Source: Acidaminococcaceae bacterium
GTDB lineage: Bacteria; Bacillota; Negativicutes; Acidaminococcales; Acidaminococcaceae
Direction: 5' to 3'
NCBI GenBank assembly: GCA_024405585.1
Contig: JAKSOM010000013.1
Location: 1-13,115 of the forward strand
DNA: 13,115 nucleotides
The position numbers were made by a program, and so were the translations under genes. The notes below the pieces were generated by a model. The model made no database searches. It saw only the letters and a program-made list of their open reading frames with translations, and was not told the origin of the DNA. Below, in pieces: positions 1-6,126 of this stretch (positions are counted from its first letter, which is position 1; the number at the start of each line of letters is the position of its first letter).

Positions 1-23
1 ATTGCTTCTTTTCGCTTAAACAT
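1..23 (-). CDS. 5' end of an unidentified gene, cut by the window edge
   Basis: An ATG at 23-21 opens a frame that reads MFKRKEA before the window ends. A GGGAGGG ribosome binding site lies a few bases upstream (about 27-33), and an extended -10 box sits a further 20 bases up. The start is therefore convincing although only seven codons are visible. The basic first residues fit many protein types, so no function can be given. It lies downstream of the WYL regulator on the same strand and has its own promoter. Confidence 0.6.
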
Positions 24-37
24 ATTTCCCTCCCTCG

Positions 38-55
38 TATAATGTCAGCATTATA
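38..55. promoter_or_regulatory. Perfect inverted repeat overlapping the -10 box, possible operator
   Basis: TATAATG at 38-44 and CATTATA at 49-55 form a perfect 7-bp inverted repeat around the 4-base centre TCAG. The right arm contains the -10 hexamer (50-55, read on minus) of the leftmost gene, so a dimeric regulator bound here would block transcription. The neighbouring WYL regulator is an obvious candidate ligand. The binding role is inference; the palindrome is seen directly. Confidence 0.35.
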
Positions 56-58
56 GCA
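50..58 (-). promoter_or_regulatory. Extended -10 promoter of the leftmost gene
   Basis: On the minus strand the sequence reads TGCTATAAT: a perfect TATAAT hexamer (55-50) preceded by the TGn extension (58-56). No good -35 hexamer lies 17 bases upstream, as is common for extended -10 promoters. The expected start of transcription is near 43, giving a leader of about 20 bases before the ATG at 23. Confidence 0.55.
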
Positions 59-87
59 AAAGCCGTGTACAAAAATTCGTACACGGC
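58..87 (-). terminator. Hairpin with a short U tract after the WYL gene
   Basis: GCCGTGTAC (62-70) and GTACACGGC (79-87) form a perfect 9-bp stem with an 8-base loop. On the minus strand it is followed by four T (61-58). It begins 15 bases past the WYL regulator stop and ends just before the next promoter, as expected for a terminator separating the two genes. The T run is short, so termination may be partial; it could also act as an operator for the adjacent promoter. Confidence 0.55.
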
Positions 88-101
88 ATCAAATGTTTTT
101 A

Positions 102-1091
102 TCAACAATATTTCTTTTGCAGATTTAGGACTACTTCCTTCATCTTATCCCTTAAAACTTGCGGTTTCAACACCTCTACATACATCCCGTATTGCAATAG
201 CCAATAAACTATGGCGTGCTCATTGGTCCGGACTGTAATAACAATTTCCTCGCCCTTCAATGGACTAATTTCAATCTTATTTCCAAACCAATCCACAAAA
301 TCCGAAATCATGTCTTTTGTTGTCTTTATCTGCACCCTGATTGTTTTTCCGCTGAACATATAGATGTGCTCTGCCAAATGACGTGGCAGTTCACGGATAT
401 CCACCAATCCCCTTACATCCTTTTTATCCTTCGCTTTTGTGTCCAATACCCTGAGTTTGTCAATCCTATCCACCCGATAATAGCTTACATTATCATATTT
501 GTCATAATTCCCCATCAAAAAATAAAAACCGTTAGCCACAATCAAATAATACGGATTAAGCAAATATTTTATTCCCGTTGAGCATAATTGCAGTTTCTCG
601 TCATACTTCATATAAGAAAACTCAACTTGTTTTCTCTTATGAATCGCCTTATTCAGTTCATTCACATTCAACAAAAATCGCGGGTTTTTTGACCAGCCGA
701 TGCCGCCCACCATTTCCACTTCCGGCACCGACTTGCTAAAATGCTCATTACCCAATCCCTTAATTTTCTTCACCAGCCGCTTTGCTTGTTCTTTAGTCAA
801 AGTTTTGGAGCATATCACGCTGTCAATCAGCATACGCAATTCCGCATCTTCAAACTCCCTACCCAACAAGCAATACCCGTCACTATCCCTATTGATATCA
901 TAATGCAACTGCTCAGCCAACATATCCAAACTGCTTGCCACAGTCCGCCTGTCACAAGTTAAATCATACTGCTTTTGCAAAATATCAACAATCTCCAGCT
1001 GAGTCAGACGATGTTCCTCATCCGTTTTCTCTTTCAAAATTTCCAATACTTCAAACGGTATTATTTTTTTATTATTCAAACTCTCTTCCAT
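102..1091 (-). CDS. WYL-domain transcriptional regulator (helix-turn-helix plus ligand-sensing domain)
   Basis: A protein of about 329 residues with the plan of WYL-domain regulators. The N-terminal winged helix-turn-helix (about residues 10-62) is recognisable from EILKEKTDEEHRLTQ and DRRTVASSLDML. The C-terminal WYL domain (about 143-222) has the expected NPYYLI, then FYFLMGNYD where the family usually has WYLVG, then YYRVDRID. A further C-terminal part (about 247-325) matches the WCX extension. WYL domains are thought to bind nucleic acid or nucleotide ligands, and such proteins often control defence or stress loci; the target here is unknown. The ATG at 1091 fits the family's N-terminus. 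An in-frame ATG at 1115 adds eight residues but lies inside a dispersed repeat. Neither start has a well-spaced ribosome binding site. The gene is A+T-rich compared with the housekeeping genes to the right. Family call is secure; start is not. Confidence 0.85.
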   Translation of the reverse strand: MEESLNNKKIIPFEVLEILKEKTDEEHRLTQLEIVDILQKQYDLTCDRRTVASSLDMLAEQLHYDINRDSDGYCLLGREFEDAELRMLIDSVICSKTLTKEQAKRLVKKIKGLGNEHFSKSVPEVEMVGGIGWSKNPRFLLNVNELNKAIHKRKQVEFSYMKYDEKLQLCSTGIKYLLNPYYLIVANGFYFLMGNYDKYDNVSYYRVDRIDKLRVLDTKAKDKKDVRGLVDIRELPRHLAEHIYMFSGKTIRVQIKTTKDMISDFVDWFGNKIEISPLKGEEIVITVRTNEHAIVYWLLQYGMYVEVLKPQVLRDKMKEVVLNLQKKYC

Positions 1092-1262
1092 ATTTTGTCG
1101 CAGTTTACCCCTCATCCGTCAGCTTCGCTGCCACCTTCCCCCCCAGGGTGAAGGTTTCTTTCGCTTTCATCTGACTTCCCTGCTCTAATCACAGGAACAT
1201 TTTACCGAAATTTATAACTTCTAACTCATAACTTCTAACTTTAGGTGCGGACGAGAGTCACT
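1092..1262. repeat. Composite intergenic repeat, block A (left of the toxin-antitoxin pair)
   Basis: This spacer matches block B (2118-2364) in two parts. The segment 1145-1239 matches 2180-2275 with only a handful of differences, and 1241-1258 matches about 2346-2363. Internally it holds CAGC-TTC-GCTG (1120-1130), an inverted pair ACCTTC/GAAGGT (1133-1138, 1150-1155), and a tandem motif ATAACTTCTAAC repeated twice near 1214-1239. It carries no plausible gene. It reaches the WYL start region, so an upstream ATG of that gene (1115) is repeat-derived. Confidence 0.75.
1120..1155. repeat. Hairpin unit 1 of the intergenic repeat family
   Basis: The unit has a short CAGC-TTC-GCTG hairpin, a pyrimidine-rich linker CCACCTTCCCCCC, and AGGGTGAAGGT. 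ACCTTC (1133-1138) can pair with GAAGGT (1150-1155). The order hairpin, C-rich linker, then A/G-rich arm is shared with the units at 2141-2183 and 2307-2352. Confidence 0.5.
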
Positions 1263-1277
1263 GCCAACTGAAAAAAA

Positions 1278-1721
1278 TCATGGCTCTGCCACATACAACG
1301 GATTGTCAGGCGGTGTCGGATAGTAACTCACAAATTCTGCCGGAGACATAATCAAAGGCCATTCTATATCTGCCTCAAGAAAATCCTTGTCGCCTGTAAC
1401 TATCACGTCTACATTAGCAAAAATAGCCGCTCTCAGAATAGGTCTGTCCTTGATATCCCGTATCAGTGTTTCCGATTTAGTCAAAAAATTAGGTACTTCT
1501 ACAATTTCCACTACCGAAGACAAAATACTTAAATACACTTCAAGTGATTTCATCTTGTCAGGGTATTTCTTACCGATCGTTGCTTCAAGTTCATCAATAT
1601 TTTGCCGACAGATTACTGCTACATTCTCACCGCTTACCGCTTTAACAAAGGCCTTTGCAGCTGTTCCGTTTGGGCTTATGAAGGTGGAAAACAACACATT
1701 TGTATCAATAAACACCTTCAT
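1278..1721 (-). CDS. PIN-domain toxin, putative ribonuclease of a type II toxin-antitoxin pair
   Basis: A 147-residue PIN-domain protein resembling the COG1569 group of putative toxins. The acidic active-site residues are visible: D6 in KVFIDTNV, E44 or E46 in the NIDELEATI helix, D92 in IKDRPIL, and D111/D113 in TGDKDF. PIN toxins of this kind are Mg2+-dependent ribonucleases that cut specific RNAs and stop growth when the antitoxin is lost. The start ATG (1721-1719) overlaps the antitoxin stop in an ATGA junction, so the two are translationally coupled with the antitoxin first. The stop is followed on the minus strand by seven T just after a short TGGC-AGA-GCCA stem, a possible weak terminator. 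RNA target unknown. All key residues are present and nothing suggests decay. Confidence 0.85.
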   Translation of the reverse strand: MKVFIDTNVLFSTFISPNGTAAKAFVKAVSGENVAVICRQNIDELEATIGKKYPDKMKSLEVYLSILSSVVEIVEVPNFLTKSETLIRDIKDRPILRAAIFANVDVIVTGDKDFLEADIEWPLIMSPAEFVSYYPTPPDNPLYVAEP

Positions 1722-1984
1722 TTGCCATTATACTCCCCCCGTAACTCCTTGACCATGCTCATAATTTCCTCATCAGACATGCTGTTGGCATATTCCCTCA
1801 TTTGTTTCTGCATATATTCCATAGCATATACCGCAGGATTAACCAACCGTACCGATTTGCCTTCAACAACAAAAGCTACACGGCTTCCGGGTTTAACCCC
1901 CATAATGTCACGTATCTCTTTTGGTATCGTAAGCTGACCCTTGGGCATAACTTTCGCAGTATCATAAATATTCAATGCTTCCAT
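1718..1984 (-). CDS. AbrB/MazE-type antitoxin and autorepressor
   Basis: An 88-residue protein with an N-terminal swapped-hairpin AbrB DNA-binding domain (about residues 8-50: AKVMPKGQLTIPKEIRDIM, then GVKPGSRV and VRLVNP). A C-terminal helical tail (about 55-85) probably wraps and inhibits the PIN toxin. The start at 1984 is chosen because AAAGGAG lies six to seven bases upstream and the protein begins where the family begins; the frame is open further upstream, but that stretch is terminator and repeat sequence. It overlaps the toxin by four bases. Antitoxins of this family usually repress their own promoter as the toxin-antitoxin complex, and a perfect consensus promoter lies just upstream. 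The pairing is inferred from order, overlap and family. Confidence 0.88.
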   Translation of the reverse strand: MEALNIYDTAKVMPKGQLTIPKEIRDIMGVKPGSRVAFVVEGKSVRLVNPAVYAMEYMQKQMREYANSMSDEEIMSMVKELRGEYNGK

Positions 1985-2026
1985 TTTGTTCTCCTTTATA
2001 GTAGTTAAAGTAGGAATTGTAGGTAT

Positions 2027-2055
2027 ATTATAAATTGAACAACAACTTTTGTCAA
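2027..2055 (-). promoter_or_regulatory. Perfect sigma-70/sigma-A consensus promoter of the toxin-antitoxin operon
   Basis: On the minus strand TTGACA (2055-2050) and TATAAT (2032-2027) are separated by exactly 17 bases, an exact match to consensus. Transcription should start near 2020, leaving a leader of about 35 bases. That leader carries CCTAC twice close together (near 2010-2023), which may be half-sites for the AbrB antitoxin. So strong a promoter fits a locus held down by autorepression. Confidence 0.88.
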
Positions 2056-2067
2056 TCATCTTTGCAC

Positions 2068-2101
2068 AAAAACAGCGGCTGATTGCAACAATCAACCGCT
2101 G
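2068..2101 (-). terminator. Rho-independent terminator ending the rseP gene train
   Basis: CAGCGG-C-TGATTG (2073-2085) pairs with CAATCA-A-CCGCTG (2089-2101): two 6-bp helices with one internal mismatch and a 3-base loop. On the minus strand the stem is followed by TTTTT (2072-2068). It sits 13 bases before the -35 box of the toxin-antitoxin promoter, so it insulates that locus from the housekeeping operon. On the plus strand the stem is followed by ATAAATTTTTAA, so weak activity in the other direction is possible. Confidence 0.8.
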
Positions 2102-2140
2102 ATAAATTTTTAATTTCTTGTCGCAGCGAGCGACCCCACC

Positions 2141-2183
2141 ACCGCCAACACGCTCCCTTTGGCGGTCCCTGCCCCCCAAAGGG
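2141..2183. repeat. Hairpin unit 2 of the intergenic repeat family
   Basis: ACCGCCAA (2141-2148) pairs perfectly with TTGGCGGT (2159-2166). CCCTTTGG (2155-2162) pairs perfectly with CCAAAGGG (2176-2183). The two stems share TTGG and are mutually exclusive. The framework ACCCCACCACCG ... CGGTCCCT-C-rich is shared with the unit at 2307-2352, while the arm sequences differ. Confidence 0.5.
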
Positions 2184-2306
2184 TGAAGGTTGCTTCCGCT
2201 TTCATCTGACTTTCCTGCTCTAATCACAGGAACTTTTTACCATTAATTTATAACTTCTAACTTATAACTTCTAACATAAAGTGTCAACCTAATTGCTCAC
2301 CCCACC

Positions 2307-2352
2307 ACCGGCCACCTAAAAACTTATCGCCGGTCCCTCCCCCTTTTAGGTG
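2307..2352. repeat. Hairpin unit 3 of the intergenic repeat family
   Basis: ACCGGC (2307-2312) pairs with GCCGGT (2329-2334), and CACCTAAAA (2313-2321) pairs with TTTTAGGTG (2344-2352). The two stems interleave in the same order as in unit 2. The arms are different sequences yet pairing is preserved, which argues that the structure matters. The unit lies 38 bases past the rseP stop. Confidence 0.5.
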
Positions 2353-2389
2353 CGGACGAGGGTTACTCATAACAGCTCTCAGGTAGCAC

Positions 2390-3406
2390 TCAGAACCTTA
2401 GCAAATCCTTGTAGGTGCTGAAAAGGGTGATGAAAATGATGATGCTGATGCCGGCATATTGGATGTATTCCATGGCCTTGTCCGGCAGGGGCTTGCCCCG
2501 CAGCGCTTCCAAGAACAACAATACCGCATGACCCCCATCCAATGCGGGCAGGGGCAAAAGATTGATGATGCCCAAGTTGATGCTCAAAAAGCAGATAAAT
2601 TTCAGTACGGACATAAAACCCTTGGCCGCCACATCCCCGGCCACCACCGCCAATCCAATGGGGCCACTTAAATCCGCCGGGGCGGTGCCCATAATGATGC
2701 GGTACAACCCGTTCAGCATCATGAACATCACATTATAAGTTTTTTTCATCCCCATCCCGATGGATTCAAAAAAGCCGCAGGACCTGTGGGCGAAAACCGG
2801 CTGGATGCCGATGATGGCCCTTCCCAACTCCGCATTCATTCTGGGACGCATGGTATAATTTTGCACCGCACCGTTCCGCTCAGCGGCAATCTGCACCGGC
2901 TTTTCGCCATTGTCACGGATTTGGGCAATGACATCGTCCCAAGTGGTGACCGTCCTTCCGTTAATGGAGACAAGTTTGTCCCCAACCCGAAGGCCCGCCT
3001 GATAGGCCGCGCCCTCCTCCCGCACCGTCCCCAGTACGGATTTGTTGACAAGATATTCCACCCCGTCCACATAACTCATGCCTGCAAACAAGAAAATGGG
3101 CAGCAAAAAATTCATCAGCGCCCCCGCCACAATAACCAGCAACCTGGCAGGGACGGATTTGGAATTGTAGCCGTCAGGGATAATCTCCTCCCCCGGCTCC
3201 ATGCCGGCAATTTTATTGTATCCGCCCAAAGGGATGCACCGCAGGGAATACAAAGTTTTGCCCTTCTGTTTTTTCCACAGGGCCGGACCGAAGCCGATGG
3301 CGAATTCATCCACCCGCATTCCCGTAAATCTTGCGGCCATGAAATGCCCCAATTCATGTACCGTCACCAATATGCCGATTGTAATAATCGCTGCAACTAT
3401 GCCCAT
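2390..3406 (-). CDS. rseP: RIP metalloprotease RseP (site-2 protease family)
   Basis: A 338-residue intramembrane zinc protease that cuts membrane-bound anti-sigma factors and other transmembrane substrates during regulated proteolysis. The zinc motif HELGH is at residues 17-21 in the first membrane helix. The third ligand region NLLPLPALDGGH is at 282-293 (D290). One PDZ domain lies at about 122-188 (GAAYQAGLRVGDKLVSING), as in Gram-positive-type enzymes; E. coli RseP has two. Membrane segments are visible near 2-22, 90-112, 265-285 and 315-335. The start overlaps the end of dxr by 10 bases, so translation is probably coupled. It is the last gene before the 2068-2101 terminator. The order uppS-cdsA-dxr-rseP is conserved in many bacteria, which supports the assignment. 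The substrate in this organism is unknown. Confidence 0.96.
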   Translation of the reverse strand: MGIVAAIITIGILVTVHELGHFMAARFTGMRVDEFAIGFGPALWKKQKGKTLYSLRCIPLGGYNKIAGMEPGEEIIPDGYNSKSVPARLLVIVAGALMNFLLPIFLFAGMSYVDGVEYLVNKSVLGTVREEGAAYQAGLRVGDKLVSINGRTVTTWDDVIAQIRDNGEKPVQIAAERNGAVQNYTMRPRMNAELGRAIIGIQPVFAHRSCGFFESIGMGMKKTYNVMFMMLNGLYRIIMGTAPADLSGPIGLAVVAGDVAAKGFMSVLKFICFLSINLGIINLLPLPALDGGHAVLLFLEALRGKPLPDKAMEYIQYAGISIIIFITLFSTYKDLLRF

Positions 3407-4539
3407 TCCCTTTTCACCACCAGACGGGTCGCCCCGTCCGCCGCCTCAATATTTTCCAAAGTACACTCACTGTTACCGAATTTGCCCACCATTTTTTCCG
3501 TAATCCGATAGATGTCCAAATAACTTATCCTGCCTTGAATAAACAGATTCACTGCTTCCTCATTGGCCGCATTGAAGACACAGGGCAGGATTCCCCCAGC
3601 CATGCCGCATTCCCGGGCCAACTGCAAAGCCGGGAAACTTTCCAAATCCGGCGCTTCAAAAGTCAGCTGATGCCTTTGCACCAAATCCAAGGTCTCAAAA
3701 GCATAGTCAAAACGCTCCGGCCAGCTCAAGGCATACTGTATGGGCAGCCGCATATCCGGATTGCCCAACTGGGCCAGCACGCTGCCGTCCACAAACTCCA
3801 CCAGGGAATGCACTATGCTTTCCGGATGCACCAGCACCTTAATTTTGTCATAGGGCATATCAAAAAGCCAATGGGCCTCCATCACTTCCAGCCCCTTGTT
3901 GGCCAAAGTGGAGGAATCAATGGTAACCTTGGGTCCCATACTCCAATTAGGATGCTTCAGGCACTGCTCCAAAGTCACCTGCTCCAACTCAGCCCTGGTC
4001 TTCCCCCTGAAAGGTCCGCCGCTGGCAGTAATGATAAGATTCTTGACCTCCCCTTTTGCCCCGCCCCTCAGGGCTTGGAAAATCGCACTATGTTCGCTAT
4101 CCACAGGAGTCAAGGAAACATTGTAATAAGCCACAGCGTCCATCACAATCTGACCCGCCGCCACCAGGGTTTCCTTGTTGGCCAGGGCAATATTCTTACC
4201 GGCAGCAATGGCCGCAAGGGTAGGTCTCAAACCGGCATAACCAACCATGGCCCCCACAACCGTATCCGCCCCGGGCCAGGTTGCCGCCTCCATAAGCCCC
4301 TCCTCACCGCAAAGGATTTTGGTGCCGCCGGTGTAGCGTTTCTGCAAACTTTTTCCCGCCGCCCCCTCCGTCAGCACCGCCACCTCTGGATGGCAAAGGG
4401 CAATCTGCTGTTCCAAAAGTGCATCATTCTTATGGGCCACCAGGCCCACAATCTTCAATTTATCCGGATTGGCCAACACCACTTCCAGGGTCTGACGACC
4501 GATAGAACCGGTACTGCCCAAAACAACAATCCTCTTCAT
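3397..4539 (-). CDS. dxr: 1-deoxy-D-xylulose 5-phosphate reductoisomerase
   Basis: A 380-residue enzyme of the MEP pathway that turns 1-deoxy-D-xylulose 5-phosphate into 2-C-methyl-D-erythritol 4-phosphate with NADPH and a divalent metal; it is the fosmidomycin target. The NADPH loop GSTGSIG is at 8-14. LANKETLVAAG (119-129) and SGGPFR follow. The metal ligands correspond to D147 and E149 (PVDSEH) and E218 (NKGLE). HPNWSMGPKVTIDSSTLANKG (about 196-216) and the HPESIVHS loop complete the active site. The ATG at 4539 is chosen because it forms an ATGA overlap with the cdsA stop and gives the usual MKRIVVLGSTGSIG start; a GTG two codons upstream (4545) is possible but has no better ribosome binding site. 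It supplies isoprenoid units for the UppS product made one operon step upstream. Complete, with no missing key residue. Confidence 0.97.
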   Translation of the reverse strand: MKRIVVLGSTGSIGRQTLEVVLANPDKLKIVGLVAHKNDALLEQQIALCHPEVAVLTEGAAGKSLQKRYTGGTKILCGEEGLMEAATWPGADTVVGAMVGYAGLRPTLAAIAAGKNIALANKETLVAAGQIVMDAVAYYNVSLTPVDSEHSAIFQALRGGAKGEVKNLIITASGGPFRGKTRAELEQVTLEQCLKHPNWSMGPKVTIDSSTLANKGLEVMEAHWLFDMPYDKIKVLVHPESIVHSLVEFVDGSVLAQLGNPDMRLPIQYALSWPERFDYAFETLDLVQRHQLTFEAPDLESFPALQLARECGMAGGILPCVFNAANEEAVNLFIQGRISYLDIYRITEKMVGKFGNSECTLENIEAADGATRLVVKREWA

Positions 4540-5396
4540 TTCCACAAATTGCCATGCAATAATACGTAGTATGTCAAAGGTGCCGTAAAGAGCAAACTGT
4601 CAAACCTGTCCAACACGCCCCCGTGCCCCGGCAACAATTTGCCGCTGTCCTTGACCTCAAAATTCCTCTTCAGAACGCTTTCCACCAAATCCCCGATGGG
4701 AGCGGACACCGCAATCACAAACCCCATAATGTGGGCGTCAAATTGGCAAATTCCCAAAACGTGATGGGCCAACAAAATCACCAAAGACATACTTCCCAAA
4801 TAGCCGCCAATGGCCCCTTCCCAGGATTTTTTGGGACTGACGCTGCAGAATTTATGCCTGCCAAATGTTATTCCTACAAAATAAGCAAAGGTATCACTGG
4901 CCCAAGTGCCGATGAGCACCGTCCAAAGCAGGGCCTCACCATACTCCATAGCACGCAAAAAGTGAACCTGAGGGCCCTGAACCGAACGAAGCAGAAGCAC
5001 ATGACTAAAGAGCAGACCGCAATACAGGAGACCGAAAACCGTCAGGGCCACATCCCCAGCCCAGTTTGCCTCCCCCCAATTACAGTGCCGCAACAAACCC
5101 TCAAAGCAAACCGCCACTAAGGCCACCACCAAAACCATAATCATTAGGGGGAACAGCAAATTGCGGTCACAATTATTGATACAAAACCAGCCCGTCAGCA
5201 CCAGCAGGGCCAGCACCCCGCCGCCGCCGGTAATGCTGTAAACATGGAAACCCTTGTTGGCAGCCATTCTTTGCAACTCATACCAGGCCAGCATCCCCAA
5301 CGTCAGCACCGCCAGGGCAAAAACAAAACCGCCATAAGTGACAATCCCCACTGCGGCCACAATACCAATTAAGGCAGTAACAATTCTTGTCAGCAT
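4536..5396 (-). CDS. cdsA: Phosphatidate cytidylyltransferase (CDP-diglyceride synthase)
   Basis: A 286-residue integral membrane enzyme making CDP-diacylglycerol from phosphatidic acid and CTP, the branch point for phosphatidylglycerol, cardiolipin and phosphatidylethanolamine. The CDS signature is intact at about 240-266: S240-V-L-K-R ... K249-D250-S-G ... P256-G-H-G-G-V-L-D263-R-F-D266. SPKKSWEG at 187-194 is another family mark. At least seven hydrophobic segments run through the protein (near 5-35, 58-72, 80-97, 115-135, 155-175, 198-213, 222-237). The ATG at 5396 has AGGAG six bases upstream, located in the last codons of uppS, whose stop lies one base away. Placement between uppS and dxr is the classic bacterial order. 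Confidence 0.96.
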   Translation of the reverse strand: MLTRIVTALIGIVAAVGIVTYGGFVFALAVLTLGMLAWYELQRMAANKGFHVYSITGGGGVLALLVLTGWFCINNCDRNLLFPLMIMVLVVALVAVCFEGLLRHCNWGEANWAGDVALTVFGLLYCGLLFSHVLLLRSVQGPQVHFLRAMEYGEALLWTVLIGTWASDTFAYFVGITFGRHKFCSVSPKKSWEGAIGGYLGSMSLVILLAHHVLGICQFDAHIMGFVIAVSAPIGDLVESVLKRNFEVKDSGKLLPGHGGVLDRFDSLLFTAPLTYYVLLHGNLWK

Positions 5397-5397
5397 A

Positions 5398-6102
5398 CTA
5401 TTCTCCTAACCCGCCAAAACGCCTTTCCCGGCCATTGAAATCCTCAATGGCCTGCTCAAGCATCTCCGGAGTGAAATCCGGCCAATAGGCCTCCGTGGTC
5501 CAGATTTCCGCATAGGCAATCTGCCACAACAAAAAATTGCTCACCCGCAAATCCCCACCGGTCCGGATAAGCAGATCCGGCATGGGAAGCCCCGCCGTAT
5601 AAAGATTTTCCTCAATGAGTTTTTCCGAAATATCCTCTATTTTAACCCTACCCTGCTGAACTTCGGTGGCAATGGCTTTCACCGCATCCACCAGTTCCCT
5701 TTGGGCACCGTAATTGATTGCCAAATTCAAAACGATACCGGTATTTTTCCCGGTTTCATGCAACACCTTGTCTAATTTTTCAATGACCCCTTTGGGCAAT
5801 TCCTGCCTGGCACCAATGAAACGCACCTGAACATTTTCCTTCATAAATTCAGGCAACTCCTTCACCAGATAGATACCCAAAAGATTCATAATGAAGTCAA
5901 CTTCCAGCTTCGGCCTCTGCCAATTTTCCGTAGAAAAGGCATACACCGTCAACACCTTGACCCCCAGGGCATCCGCCGCCCTGACAATTTTTTTTAAGGT
6001 TTCCGCCCCCGCCTCATGACCTGCGGTGCGAACCTTGCCCCGGGCCTTCGCCCAACGTCCGTTGCCATCCATAATGATGGCGATATGTTGTGGAATAATC
6101 AT
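5398..6102 (-). CDS. uppS: Isoprenyl transferase (di-trans,poly-cis-undecaprenyl diphosphate synthase)
   Basis: About 234 residues, normal for the family. It condenses isopentenyl diphosphate onto farnesyl diphosphate to make the C55 lipid carrier for peptidoglycan and surface polysaccharides. HIAIIMDGNGRWAK near the N-terminus carries the catalytic aspartate (D12) and the phosphate-binding loop. YAFSTENWQRP and the C-terminal LLIRTGGDLRVSNFLLWQ ... AEIWTTEAYWPDF are the other signature blocks. The ATG at 6102 is preferred over a GTG at 6111, which has GGGA too close to it. The frame stays open upstream to 6213, but that stretch overlaps the ferredoxin gene and a hairpin and does not resemble UppS. 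A perfect 13-bp hairpin ends 25 bases before the start and may set mRNA stability or expression. The stop lies one base before the cdsA ATG. Confidence 0.95.
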   Translation of the reverse strand: MIIPQHIAIIMDGNGRWAKARGKVRTAGHEAGAETLKKIVRAADALGVKVLTVYAFSTENWQRPKLEVDFIMNLLGIYLVKELPEFMKENVQVRFIGARQELPKGVIEKLDKVLHETGKNTGIVLNLAINYGAQRELVDAVKAIATEVQQGRVKIEDISEKLIEENLYTAGLPMPDLLIRTGGDLRVSNFLLWQIAYAEIWTTEAYWPDFTPEMLEQAIEDFNGRERRFGGLGE

Positions 6103-6126
6103 CTTCTTCACTTTCCCAAATAACGC

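Larger units (their letters stand above)
2118..2364. repeat. Composite intergenic repeat, block B (right of the toxin-antitoxin pair)
   Basis: This block fills most of the gap between the terminator and rseP. Its core 2180-2275 is a diverged copy of 1145-1239, and its right end (TTTTAGGTGCGGACGAGGG, about 2344-2362) matches block A near 1239-1258. It holds two hairpin units (2141-2183 and 2307-2352) where block A has one, plus TTCCTG/CAGGAA (from about 2212 to 2232) followed by TTTTT, and the doubled ATAACTTCTAAC motif. No coding potential is visible. Confidence 0.75.

Noticed and set aside
1214..1239. CRISPR-like tandem repeats (ATAACTTCTAAC)
   Set aside because: Only two adjacent short copies with no spacers of regular length and no cas genes.
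1985..2227. Upstream extension of the AbrB antitoxin frame
   Set aside because: The added residues come from the terminator, promoter and repeat block B; the start at 1984 has a strong ribosome binding site and gives the family's normal N-terminus.
2307..2352. H-type pseudoknot from the interleaved stems
   Set aside because: There is no linker between the first arms of the two stems, so a 9-bp second stem cannot easily be spanned; alternative hairpins are more likely.
3535..4569. 344-codon open frame on the plus strand opposite dxr
   Set aside because: It is a shadow of dxr codon usage, with no family resemblance and no start context.
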